Below, one piece after another: positions 1 through 7,140 of a stretch of 10,396 nt of DNA. Both the position numbers and the translations under genes were made by a program. The stretch is taken from assembly GCA_002329675.1 (NCBI GenBank), contig DCUA01000059.1:32808-43203 (forward strand), in the 5' to 3' direction. Numbering within the stretch: position 1 is the stretch's first letter; each line of letters starts with the position of its first letter. The notes below the pieces were generated by a model that saw only the letters and a program-made list of their open reading frames with translations, did not search any database and was not told the origin of the DNA. Source of the stretch: Firmicutes bacterium UBA1426 (GTDB taxonomy: Bacteria > Bacillota > Clostridia > Peptostreptococcales > Anaerovoracaceae).

Positions 1-2
1 AT

Positions 3-974
3 ATTCTAGCTCCCGGTGCCACTAAATCTGCAGAATCAAAAGGACGTTCGCAAGAAGAACAAAAATGTGACTACCGAACCGACTTCCAACGTGACAGAGA
101 TCGGATCATCCACTCCAAAGCCTTCCGCCGGCTCATGCACAAGACACAGGTATTCCTCGCGCCGGAGGGAGATCACTTCCGGACACGACTGACCCATACG
201 CTTGAGGTTTCACAGATTGCCCGGACAATAGCCAGATCCACCGGTATGAACGAAGATCTGACGGAAGCCATAGCCATGGGCCATGATCTTGGACATACTC
301 CCTTCGGACATAACGGGGAAGATTTCTTAGATGAAAGACATGAAAAGGGCTTTAAGCACAATATCCAGGGACTTAGAGTGGTAGAAGTACTGGAAAACCA
401 TGGAACGCTGACAGGGATGAACCTGACCGCCGAAGTTAAGGACGGTATATTAAATCATACGGGTTGTGACACACCCTTTACGCCGGAGGGCAGAATTGTC
501 CGTTTCAGCGATCGCATAGCTTATATCAATCACGATATCGATGATGCCCTGAGAAGCGGTGTGATCCGGGAAAAGGATCTGCCGCCGGATTGTGTGAAAG
601 TGCTTGGGTCCGACCATCGGAACCGTATCAATAATCTGGTCAGCGATCTGGTCAGAAACAGCGATGGTGCGGGCAATATCGTAATGAGCGAGGAAAAGCA
701 GTTCTATATGAACAAGCTGCGGGATTTTATGTTTGAAAACGTATATCACAGCAAAAAGGTAAAAAGAGACGAAGAACTCAATAAAATCAAATCTATGATA
801 TTTTCACTCTATGACTATTTTGAAAGTGATCCGGAAAAGCTGCCAAAGGAGTGGAGGAACCGGATCCCTCTGTATGGAGTACAGGAAGTGGTTAAGGATC
901 ATATTGCAGGCATGACTGATCGGTATGCAGTGAATCTCTTCATGGAGATATTCGTACCGAAGTCCTGGAAATAA
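3..974 (+). CDS. dgt: dGTP triphosphohydrolase (HD superfamily), 5'-truncated by window edge
   Basis: This is a deoxyguanosinetriphosphate triphosphohydrolase-like protein, of the family that hydrolyses dNTPs to the deoxynucleoside and triphosphate in the cytoplasm. The reading frame is open from base 3, and the part before the first in-frame ATG (135) is clearly coding: it reads LAPGATKSAESKGRSQEE and then DFQRDRDRIIHSKAFRRL, the conserved family N-terminus. The true start therefore lies upstream of the window, and I estimate only about 10-20 residues are missing. The HD-domain metal ligands are visible: His at 195-197 (LTHTLEVSQIAR), the His-Asp pair at 282-287 (GHDLGHTPFGHNGE) and Asp at 534-536 (INHDIDD). 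It lies 77 bases upstream of dnaG with no terminator between them, so co-transcription is likely. This links dNTP-pool control to replication priming. One small oddity is Met where many homologues have Lys in RRL-x-HKTQVF. The true nucleotide preference cannot be read from sequence. Confidence 0.93.
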   Translation: MLAPGATKSAESKGRSQEEQKCDYRTDFQRDRDRIIHSKAFRRLMHKTQVFLAPEGDHFRTRLTHTLEVSQIARTIARSTGMNEDLTEAIAMGHDLGHTPFGHNGEDFLDERHEKGFKHNIQGLRVVEVLENHGTLTGMNLTAEVKDGILNHTGCDTPFTPEGRIVRFSDRIAYINHDIDDALRSGVIREKDLPPDCVKVLGSDHRNRINNLVSDLVRNSDGAGNIVMSEEKQFYMNKLRDFMFENVYHSKKVKRDEELNKIKSMIFSLYDYFESDPEKLPKEWRNRIPLYGVQEVVKDHIAGMTDRYAVNLFMEIFVPKSWK

Positions 975-1051
975 TTTTTTATTTTAAAAAGAGGAATCCT
1001 TCTGCGACTGTCGTATATAAGAGACGAAGCATAAGAACAGGACAAAACGGC

Positions 1052-2803
1052 ATGGGATTCAACGACAACATAGTAGAAGAAATAAAGAGCAGATGTAACA
1101 TTGTCGATGTGATCGGCCGCCATGTCCAGTTGAAAAAGACCGGCGGCAATCACAAAGGTTTGTGTCCCTTCCACAATGAAAAGACACCGTCTTTTGTTGT
1201 TTCCGAGGACAAGCAGATTTTTACCTGCTTCGGCTGTGGCGCTACCGGCGATGTGATCGAGTTCACGCAACGATTTAACAACATGGACTTCCAGGGAGCT
1301 ATTGAAAAACTGGCGGATGAGTACAGCATTGAGCTGAAAAATACAGGTTTCGGTACAGAAGGGAAAAAAGTACAGCTGTACGAGGTCAATCGGGAGGCAG
1401 CTGCATTCTTCTACAATAGCTTTACTAAAGAACCGAACAAAGCAGCCACCTATATGAGGTCCAGAGGACTGGAGCCAAACATACTGCGGAAATTCGGCAT
1501 AGGTTATGCAGATGATCAATGGCAGAGCCTATACGAACTATTAAAAGGAAAGGGGTACCAGGATGAACTGTTGCTTTCTTTGGGTCTCGTTTCCAGTTCC
1601 AACAACCGGATATTTGATAAATTCAGGGACCGGGTAATATTTCCCATCATCAATACGAGAGGGAAAGTTGTCGGTTTTGGGGGACGAGCTATAGGGGACG
1701 GTATGCCTAAGTACCTCAATTCTCATGAATCAGCCGTTTTTCAAAAGAAAAACAACCTATATGGATTAAATTTAACAAGGGAGGATATAAATAGAGAAGA
1801 TTGTGCAATACTCGTAGAAGGATATATGGATGTGATTTCCCTCTATCAACACGGGGTGCGCAACGTATCCGCTTCATTGGGGACGGCACTGACAGAGAAC
1901 CAGGCAGCAATGCTGAAGCGCTATACCAGCAACATCGTTCTGGCTTATGATGCGGACGAAGCGGGGCAGACTGCTGCTCTGCGAGGAATGGAAATTCTCT
2001 ATAAGGCAGGCTGCAATGTAAAGGTCCTGGACATCCCTGACGGGAAAGATCCGGACGATTTTGTCCGAAAGAACGGAAGAGAGGCTTTTTTAGAGCTTGT
2101 GAGACAGGCCACGCCTTTCATGGATTATAAACTCAGGCGCTTGAAAAAGCAGGTAGACCTGAATACTACAGAAGGAAGCGTGGCGTTTCTGAAAAAAGCT
2201 GCACTTGAAATGAAAAACCTGAGTCCGGTAGAAGCGGAGACCTATATAAAGAAAATAGCTGCAGAGACCGGTATTTCTGAAGGAGCTTTCAGACTCGAAG
2301 TGTTCGGGAGCGGCTACAGCGCGATCCCGAAGGAACAAGGCAAAGCAGAGGCACGTCGAAAAGGAAAAGCCGGCTGTACTATGCTGGAAGCTAACCTGAT
2401 CCGCCTGATGTTGCTTAAGAGCTCGTATATTCCTCAGATAGAGCCATATAAGAACGCATTCGAAACGGCAGCATGCTACAGGATTTTTGAGATCTTGCGC
2501 TCCTTATATAAGCCCGATGAAGAAATCGACCTTAAGCAGCTTGAGGACAGCCTGGACGAAGAGGCCATCGCGATCCTCAAGCACACGATGGATACGATCC
2601 AATTCGCAGACAGGGACAACCGGGTCTTTGAGGAGTGCATCGATCACATCCGGGCAACGACAAGCATGAAAAGAGAAGAAGAACTGATCCAGGTTCTTTC
2701 GATATTAGATGATGAAAAGGATAGTGATAAAATATTGGAACTGAGTAAAGAATTGATGGAGATACAAAAGGAAAGGTACAAGGGAACGCGCAATGAGCTA
2801 TGA
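1052..2803 (+). CDS. dnaG: DNA primase
   Basis: DnaG synthesises the short RNA primers for replication and works with the replicative DnaB helicase. The 583-residue product has the normal length and order. An N-terminal CHC2 zinc-binding domain has ligands C38, H41, C59 and C62 ([13 protein letters not shown], then TCFGCG). A catalytic core follows, with the TOPRIM motif E256-G-Y-M-D260 and the metal-binding D300-A-D302. Next comes DGKDPDDF (330-337), typical of bacterial primases, and then a helical C-terminal region that would contact the helicase. The ATG at 1052 is chosen because the protein then begins with the usual [20 protein letters not shown] segment. The ribosome binding site is only modest (CAGGA about 9 bases upstream). 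Its last 11 bases overlap the start of rpoD, which suggests translational coupling. The dgt-dnaG-rpoD arrangement is the clostridial counterpart of the macromolecular synthesis operon. Confidence 0.98.
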   Translation: MGFNDNIVEEIKSRCNIVDVIGRHVQLKKTGGNHKGLCPFHNEKTPSFVVSEDKQIFTCFGCGATGDVIEFTQRFNNMDFQGAIEKLADEYSIELKNTGFGTEGKKVQLYEVNREAAAFFYNSFTKEPNKAATYMRSRGLEPNILRKFGIGYADDQWQSLYELLKGKGYQDELLLSLGLVSSSNNRIFDKFRDRVIFPIINTRGKVVGFGGRAIGDGMPKYLNSHESAVFQKKNNLYGLNLTREDINREDCAILVEGYMDVISLYQHGVRNVSASLGTALTENQAAMLKRYTSNIVLAYDADEAGQTAALRGMEILYKAGCNVKVLDIPDGKDPDDFVRKNGREAFLELVRQATPFMDYKLRRLKKQVDLNTTEGSVAFLKKAALEMKNLSPVEAETYIKKIAAETGISEGAFRLEVFGSGYSAIPKEQGKAEARRKGKAGCTMLEANLIRLMLLKSSYIPQIEPYKNAFETAACYRIFEILRSLYKPDEEIDLKQLEDSLDEEAIAILKHTMDTIQFADRDNRVFEECIDHIRATTSMKREEELIQVLSILDDEKDSDKILELSKELMEIQKERYKGTRNEL

Positions 2804-3929
2804 TATGGAACAACCGGATGACAAGAAATTTGAATTTGTAAACGAGCTGATGGAGACAGCGAAGAATAAAGGGGCCATCACGTATCAGGAGATTTCGAAC
2901 CATCTGGAAAACGTGGAAATGGATAAAAATCAGATGGATGACCTCTATGATGCACTGATTTCCATGGGAATCGAAATCGTTTCCGAAACAGACCCTGATG
3001 ACTTTGAGATCATAGCCATAGAGCAGGAAGAGGAACCGGAGGCGGACGCACTGACCGAAGACGGGGAAGTTGATCTGGAAGCGTCCATTCCAAAGGGGGT
3101 CGTAGTAGATGACCCGGTCCGGATGTATCTGAAGGAAATCGGGAAAGTCGCTCTACTGACAGCAGAAGAAGAGATAGACCTTGCGAAACGAATGGAAGCG
3201 GGAGATGAAGAAGCTAAGCAAAGGCTCTGTGAGGCAAATCTCAGGCTGGTGGTGAGCATTGCAAAACGATATGTGGGACGAGGGATGCTGTTCCTGGATC
3301 TGATCCAGGAGGGCAACCTGGGACTGATCAAAGCGGTAGATAAATTTGACTGGAGAAAAGGTTATAAATTCAGTACATATGCTACCTGGTGGATCAGACA
3401 GGCAATCACAAGATCCATAGCGGATCAGGCGAGAACCATTAGGATCCCGGTGCATATGGTAGAAACGATTAACAAGCTGATACGGATCTCCAGACAGCTT
3501 CTTCAGGAGTTTGGAAGAGAACCGACCCCCGAGGAAATTGCTTTGGAAATGGATATTTCCGAGGAAAAGGTCCGGGAAATACTGAAGATTGCCCAGGAAC
3601 CCGTATCTTTAGAAACTCCTATCGGAGAGGAAGAAGACAGCCATCTTGGAGATTTCATCCCGGATGACGATGTTCCGGCACCTGCCGATGCGGCAGCTTT
3701 CTCCATGCTCAAGGAGCAGCTTGTAGAAGTGTTGGACACACTTACTGAGAGAGAGCAAAAGGTGCTGAGACTGCGCTTCGGATTGGATGATGGCCGGGCG
3801 AGGACTCTGGAGGAGGTCGGTAAACGCTTCGACGTTACCCGTGAGAGAATACGCCAGATCGAAGCTAAAGCGCTGCGTAAACTTCGCCACCCCAGCAGGA
3901 GCAAAAAGCTCAAGGATTATTTGGAGTAG
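2793..3929 (+). CDS. rpoD: Primary (housekeeping) RNA polymerase sigma factor
   Basis: This is the group 1 sigma-70 factor (RpoD/SigA) that directs RNA polymerase to most housekeeping promoters. Its 378 residues contain all regions in order. A short region 1.1 occupies about 13-75 and is followed by an acidic linker ([10 protein letters not shown]). Region 1.2 starts near D106 ([12 protein letters not shown]). Region 2 contains [18 protein letters not shown] and Y196-ATWWIRQ (2.3/2.4), followed by [18 protein letters not shown]. Region 3 is HMVETINKL onward. Region 4 runs from [14 protein letters not shown] to the helix-turn-helix [20 protein letters not shown] (338-357) and [19 protein letters not shown]. 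The ATG at 2793 follows AAGGGA at good spacing. An in-frame ATG at 2805 is a possible alternative. The presence of region 1.1 and the context separate it from alternative sigma factors. No terminator follows the stop codon, so transcription may continue into the permease gene. Confidence 0.98.
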   Translation: MSYDMEQPDDKKFEFVNELMETAKNKGAITYQEISNHLENVEMDKNQMDDLYDALISMGIEIVSETDPDDFEIIAIEQEEEPEADALTEDGEVDLEASIPKGVVVDDPVRMYLKEIGKVALLTAEEEIDLAKRMEAGDEEAKQRLCEANLRLVVSIAKRYVGRGMLFLDLIQEGNLGLIKAVDKFDWRKGYKFSTYATWWIRQAITRSIADQARTIRIPVHMVETINKLIRISRQLLQEFGREPTPEEIALEMDISEEKVREILKIAQEPVSLETPIGEEEDSHLGDFIPDDDVPAPADAAAFSMLKEQLVEVLDTLTEREQKVLRLRFGLDDGRARTLEEVGKRFDVTRERIRQIEAKALRKLRHPSRSKKLKDYLE

Positions 3930-3963
3930 AGATATCTACTATCATGGGGTGTAACAGCGGATT

Positions 3964-4899
3964 ATGTTATCAGATAAAATAAAACAACTGTCCGGATCAA
4001 AAAAGGTCATCTATATAATGATGACAGTACTGGTCTTTTTATGGGGGCTTGAATATATTGCCGCTAAGGCGGCGTTAGATGTATTCAAGCCTTTATCACT
4101 GGTATGTCTTAAGTATATGATAGGTCTGGTATTTTTGATCATAACCAAAATCATTTTAGACAGGCGCCTGCCTTTGAAAGCCAGAGATATTCCACTTTTT
4201 TTGATATGTGCGCTATTTGGTGATGTTCTTTATTTTGCCGGAGAATATGGGGCAATGGCATATTTGCCCGTCTCTGTAATTACAATTCTGCTTGCCTTTG
4301 TTCCATGCCTGTCAGTAGTAATAGAAATGTTATTCTATAAGAATAAACCTTCAGGATTGATCGTAGCGGGTGTCATCGTCTCTGTTATTGGAGTTGCGAT
4401 GGTGATCGGCGCTGATATTAGTGAGTTCTTTCAAGGAAAATACATAGGTTATCTTTTAGCGTTTTGCGCAGTTATCAGTTGGAACATATATAATTTTTTA
4501 ACCAAAGACTTATCGGAAAAGTACAGACCGTTGGATCTCACATTATTACAGCAGGTATGTGCGGTATTGTTAGTTTTGCCTTATACATTATGCAATTTAC
4601 CCGATATAAACGTTATTGATTCTCAGATTGTCGCAGGAGTATTATATCTGGGCGTTATCAGTTCCTTCATAGGTTTTCTCATTTATGTTAAGGCAATTAA
4701 CGTTATCGGGCCGACACCATGCGCATTGTATTCTAACTTTCTACCGGTTACGACGACATTCTTTGGGTGGATACTACTGCACGAACGTGTTTCACCCATG
4801 CAAATCCTTGGTGGCTTAATCGTGATTGCTTCAGGCGCTATAGTTATCCGGCTGAAAGGGAAAGAAAACGATTTACAGGATGTACAACAGTCTGTTTGA
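3964..4899 (+). CDS. EamA/DMT-superfamily permease
   Basis: This encodes a 311-residue inner-membrane protein with about ten hydrophobic segments, arranged as two EamA-type repeats (roughly residues 18-150 and 160-297). The first repeat opens with VLVFLWGLEYIAAKAALDVF, a typical start for drug/metabolite transporter family members. The second ends with the characteristic WILLHERVSPMQILGGLIVIASG. Family members export amino acids, purines, drugs or other small molecules. The substrate here cannot be assigned. The ATG at 3964 has only a weak ribosome binding site (GGGGTG about 15 bases upstream), and an in-frame stop at 3952-3954 excludes much further extension. Base composition differs from its surroundings: hand counts of six 60-base lines give about 38% GC, against about 53% for three lines from rpoD and trmK. 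Together with its position between rpoD and trmK, this suggests a later insertion into a conserved gene block (inference). Confidence 0.9.
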   Translation: MLSDKIKQLSGSKKVIYIMMTVLVFLWGLEYIAAKAALDVFKPLSLVCLKYMIGLVFLIITKIILDRRLPLKARDIPLFLICALFGDVLYFAGEYGAMAYLPVSVITILLAFVPCLSVVIEMLFYKNKPSGLIVAGVIVSVIGVAMVIGADISEFFQGKYIGYLLAFCAVISWNIYNFLTKDLSEKYRPLDLTLLQQVCAVLLVLPYTLCNLPDINVIDSQIVAGVLYLGVISSFIGFLIYVKAINVIGPTPCALYSNFLPVTTTFFGWILLHERVSPMQILGGLIVIASGAIVIRLKGKENDLQDVQQSV

Positions 4900-4901
4900 T
4901 T

Positions 4902-4930
4902 TTGCGGATTCCATCAATATTTGATATAAT
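4902..4930 (+). promoter_or_regulatory. Candidate sigma-A promoter for trmK
   Basis: A perfect -10 hexamer TATAAT lies at 4925-4930, with TTGCGG at 4902-4907 as a weak -35 box, 17 bases apart. It starts just after the permease stop codon and about 60 bases before the trmK start, so it would let trmK and the Nif3 gene be transcribed independently of the dgt-dnaG-rpoD operon. The -35 matches consensus only in TTG. The call rests on the -10 box, the spacing and the position. Confidence 0.55.
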
Positions 4931-4938
4931 CAATTGAT
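4913..4938. repeat. Cluster of ATCAA/TTGAT inverted repeats over the trmK -10 box
   Basis: ATCAA (4913-4917) is followed after three bases by TTGAT (4921-4925), and after three more by the perfect 10-base palindrome ATCAATTGAT (4929-4938). The cluster straddles the candidate -10 hexamer of trmK, which is where a repressor operator would sit. In AT-rich intergenic DNA such short palindromes can arise by chance, so a regulatory role is only a suggestion. Confidence 0.4.
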
Positions 4939-4993
4939 GAAAGAAAACAATTAGCATTTTAGAGTATTAGAAGATGACAGGAACGTGTTGATT

Positions 4994-5743
4994 ATGATAC
5001 AACTTTCGGATAGACTAGCCGCCATAGCGGATTATGTTGTAAAAGGGGAAAGCGTAGCCGATATAGGCACAGACCATGGTCTGCTGCCTATTTTTCTGTT
5101 GCAGCAAAACATAAGCCCAAAGGTAATACTTACGGACATCAGGAAAGGGCCTCTGGAGAAGGCAAAAGCGAACTTTCAGGCTTATGCTCCGGAAATACAG
5201 GCGGATATACGGCTCGGAGGGGGACTGGACCCCCTGGAAAAGAGCGAAGTGGATACGGTTATCATCGCCGGTATGGGAGGACTGATGATGACGGGCATCC
5301 TATCAGCTGATCAGGAGAAGACCAGAAGCTACAAAAAGTTCATACTACAGCCTCGGAACGGCCGGGATAAACTCAGGATATGGCTTTACAGGAACGGATA
5401 CAACATCAGTGACGAACGTCTTGTCAGAGAGGGCAATTATATCTGTGAGATCCTGGTGGTGGATACATCTTTCAGGGAAAAACCAGCGAAAGATGATCAT
5501 TTTGCAGAAAAGCTTTCCAATCTTGAATTCGAAATCAGTCCGTTGCTCTTTTCCGGCAAAGATCCCTTGCTCAAAGAATTGTTAGAGTGTAGAATAAAAG
5601 TTGAAGAGAATATTATTTCGGTTATAACTGAAAAGGGAACTGAGGCCAGCCGGCGCAAACTAATAAAGAATAAAGAAAGACTACAGAAGCTCAAAGAACT
5701 GGAAAAACAATTGATAATTCAAACGCTGCAAAACAGGAGGTAG
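4994..5743 (+). CDS. trmK: tRNA (adenine(22)-N1)-methyltransferase TrmK
   Basis: TrmK is a SAM-dependent enzyme that methylates N1 of adenine 22 in the D-loop of some bacterial tRNAs. The protein (249 residues from the chosen start) has a class I methyltransferase fold. SAM motif I is VADIGTDHGLLPIFL (21-35). The acidic end of strand 2 is ILTDIRKGPLEKAK, and the family signature IIAGMGGLMMTGIL comes next. LQPRNGRDKLRIWL, DERLVREGNYICEILVV and a charged helical, probably coiled-coil, C-terminus (about 190-249) follow. The start is ambiguous: GTG (4985), TTG (4988) and ATG (4994) are all in frame behind the ribosome binding site AGGA at 4979-4982. I prefer the ATG because homologues begin close to LSDRLAAIA and because the GTG lies too near the binding site. 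The TTG is the best-spaced alternative. The stop codon is three bases before the Nif3 gene, so the two are almost certainly co-expressed. Confidence 0.93.
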   Translation: MIQLSDRLAAIADYVVKGESVADIGTDHGLLPIFLLQQNISPKVILTDIRKGPLEKAKANFQAYAPEIQADIRLGGGLDPLEKSEVDTVIIAGMGGLMMTGILSADQEKTRSYKKFILQPRNGRDKLRIWLYRNGYNISDERLVREGNYICEILVVDTSFREKPAKDDHFAEKLSNLEFEISPLLFSGKDPLLKELLECRIKVEENIISVITEKGTEASRRKLIKNKERLQKLKELEKQLIIQTLQNRR

Positions 5744-5746
5744 GAA

Positions 5747-6550
5747 ATGGCAATCAAAGTCGATGAATTACTTGACCATCTGCGGATCATTGCACCACGC
5801 GAGCTGGAAGAAGAATGGGATAATGGCGGTTTTCAAATCAATATGCAAAACCAGCAGGTGAAACGTATCCTGGTTACACTGGAGATCACCAACGCGGTCA
5901 TAGAAGAAGCAGCAAAGCGTAAGGCCGATTTCGTGATCACACATCACCCCCTTCTCATGAAAAAAATCGATGTGGTCGATGCCGGAACGCTGACAGGTAA
6001 CTACATCGTTAAATTGATTCGCCACGGCATAACGGTTTATGCTGCTCATACCTCGTTTGACTCTGTATTTGGAGGGAATAACGACTATCTGGCTGACCTG
6101 TTGGATCTTCAGAAGGTACGCCGTCTGAAAGTCTGGACACCCTTAGGGGATAAGGAAATCGTTGGTCGTATGGGAACCTTCGCTGAGCCCATGACACTGA
6201 GAGAAGCGGCCTCCTTAGTAGAGTCGGTGCTGAACCTGGCGGAACCTCCCAAAGTTGTAGGCAACCCCAATGCGACAATCCGAACCGTGGGCATCTGCAC
6301 CGGAGCCGGAGGTGACTCCATTGATGCTGCCATTGAAAATGGCTGTGATCTGTTTATCACCGGAGATGTGAAGCACCACCAGGCACAAAAAGCGAGAGAG
6401 ATGGGTCTGAATATCATAGACGCTGGTCATTTTGGCACTGAATATATATTCACGCAAAATTTTGCTGAAAAATTAAAAAAAGCTGTTGGCGATCAGGTGG
6501 AAATACTGGAATCTAATGTTATTGTGAATCCTTTTGATTCTATGTTATAA
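5747..6550 (+). CDS. Nif3-like dinuclear metal center protein
   Basis: This is a member of the Nif3/YbgI/YqfO family of widespread, toroidal hexameric proteins that bind two metal ions per subunit. Some databases label the family GTP cyclohydrolase 1 type 2, but the cellular function is not settled. The expected ligands are all present: H66-H67 (ITHHPLL), H101 and D105 (AAHTSFDSVFGG), and H228 and E232 (DAGHFGTE). GDVKHHQAQKA (207-217) is another family signature. At 267 residues it is the short form, without the PII-like insert that lengthens some Firmicutes homologues to about 370 residues. The start is well supported: AGGAGG at 5735-5740 lies six bases before the ATG. The gene follows trmK by three bases, the usual arrangement in Firmicutes. 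Its final codons and stop overlap the rnpB promoter. Confidence 0.93.
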   Translation: MAIKVDELLDHLRIIAPRELEEEWDNGGFQINMQNQQVKRILVTLEITNAVIEEAAKRKADFVITHHPLLMKKIDVVDAGTLTGNYIVKLIRHGITVYAAHTSFDSVFGGNNDYLADLLDLQKVRRLKVWTPLGDKEIVGRMGTFAEPMTLREAASLVESVLNLAEPPKVVGNPNATIRTVGICTGAGGDSIDAAIENGCDLFITGDVKHHQAQKAREMGLNIIDAGHFGTEYIFTQNFAEKLKKAVGDQVEILESNVIVNPFDSML

Positions 6551-6551
6551 T
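6522..6551 (+). promoter_or_regulatory. Promoter of rnpB, embedded in the end of the Nif3 gene
   Basis: TTGTGA (6522-6527) and TATAAT (6546-6551) are 18 bases apart, and a TG at 6543-6544 makes an extended -10 element (TGTTATAAT). The predicted start of transcription, seven to eight bases downstream, coincides with the first paired base of the RNase P RNA at 6559. The stop codon TAA of the upstream gene (6548-6550) lies inside the -10 hexamer. Confidence 0.8.
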
Positions 6552-6558
6552 TAAATTT

Positions 6559-6938
6559 GTGAGTAAGTCAGACGGTCGCATGTACCGGGGGAATCCGATG
6601 CATGAGGAAAGTCCGGGCTCCACAGGGCAAGGGTGCCAGATAACGTCTGGCGAAGGTGACTTTAGGGAAAGTGCAACAGAAACACACCGCCCACCGGCCA
6701 AAGGCCGAGGTAAGGTTGAAATGGTGAGGTAAGAGCTCACCGGCGGTATGGTAACATACCGGCCGTGTAAACCCCACCCGGAGCAAGACCAAGATAGGGA
6801 GGAAATTGCCGAAAGGCACAGTTCCTGAAAGGCGGCGGCCCGTCGCTTCCCGAGAGGTAGGTCGCACGAGCCTGTTGGTGACAACAGGCCTAGATAGATG
6901 ATCGTCTAATACAGAACCCGGCTTATAGACTTACTCAC
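6559..6938 (+). ncRNA. rnpB: RNase P RNA, bacterial type A
   Basis: This is the catalytic RNA of RNase P, which removes 5' leaders from tRNA precursors. Conserved blocks are present in order. GAGGAAAGTCCGGGCTCC is at 6604-6621. GGTAAGAGCTCACCGGCG lies in the middle. The run GTAAACCCCACCCGGAGCAA then AGACCAAGATAGG spans about 6766-6798, and ACAGAACCCGGCTTAT is at 6911-6926. The ends are set by helix P1: GTGAGTAAGTC (6559-6569) pairs perfectly over 11 bases with GACTTACTCAC (6928-6938). Helix P2 is visible as GACGGTC (6571-6577) pairing with GATCGTC near 6900-6906 through one G-U pair. The length of 380 bases and the elements present fit the ancestral type A architecture used by clostridia rather than the type B of bacilli. 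It has its own promoter and terminator. Confidence 0.97.
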
Positions 6939-6945
6939 ATACATA

Positions 6946-6977
6946 CATCTATGGCTTGAGTCCATAGATGTTTTTTT
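6946..6977 (+). terminator. Rho-independent terminator of rnpB
   Basis: A 9-base perfect stem, CATCTATGG (6946-6954) with CCATAGATG (6962-6970), encloses a 7-base loop and is followed directly by seven Ts (6971-6977). It starts eight bases after the end of helix P1 of RNase P RNA. Confidence 0.9.
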
Positions 6978-6981
6978 ATGA

Positions 6982-7009
6982 AAGGATATCAGATAAGGAT
7001 ATCAGATAA
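6982..7009. repeat. 13-base tandem repeat upstream of the SLH protein gene
   Basis: AAGGATATCAGAT occurs twice in direct tandem (6982-6994 and 6995-7007), and the next two bases (AA) continue the pattern. An inverted copy of its core, TATCTGAT, lies at 7027-7034 and could pair with ATCAGATA (7001-7008) across 18 bases. The repeat sits between the rnpB terminator and the gene at 7141, in about 160 bases that otherwise show no clear promoter and no credible small gene. It could be a regulator binding site or slippage-derived. Confidence 0.6.
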
Positions 7010-7140
7010 TGTTGATTATTATTTAGTATCTGATCGTATTAAGGATAAAGTTAACTCGGAACATTTCTTCATTTTCCTCGTCTTACTTCAAGTTGTAAAG
7101 TGCGAATGGCCGGCAGCCTTTGCGCGGAAAGGGAAGAGAT

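Noticed and set aside
975-1051. Possible terminator or promoter between dgt and dnaG
   Set aside because: The region has a T-rich stretch at 975-985 but no preceding stem, and no -35/-10 pair of acceptable spacing. I regard the genes as co-transcribed.
899-1519. Open frame of 206 codons on the - strand opposite dgt and dnaG
   Set aside because: It lies antisense to the strongly conserved N-terminal part of dnaG and resembles no known family. It is a shadow of the real coding frame.
3956-5038. 13-base direct repeat AGCGGATTATGTT at 3956-3968 and 5026-5038, flanking the permease gene
   Set aside because: It is tempting as an insertion footprint, but one 13-base match is about what chance gives in 10 kb. 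The second copy lies inside trmK, and deleting between the copies would remove the trmK start. No terminal inverted repeats or transposase accompany it.
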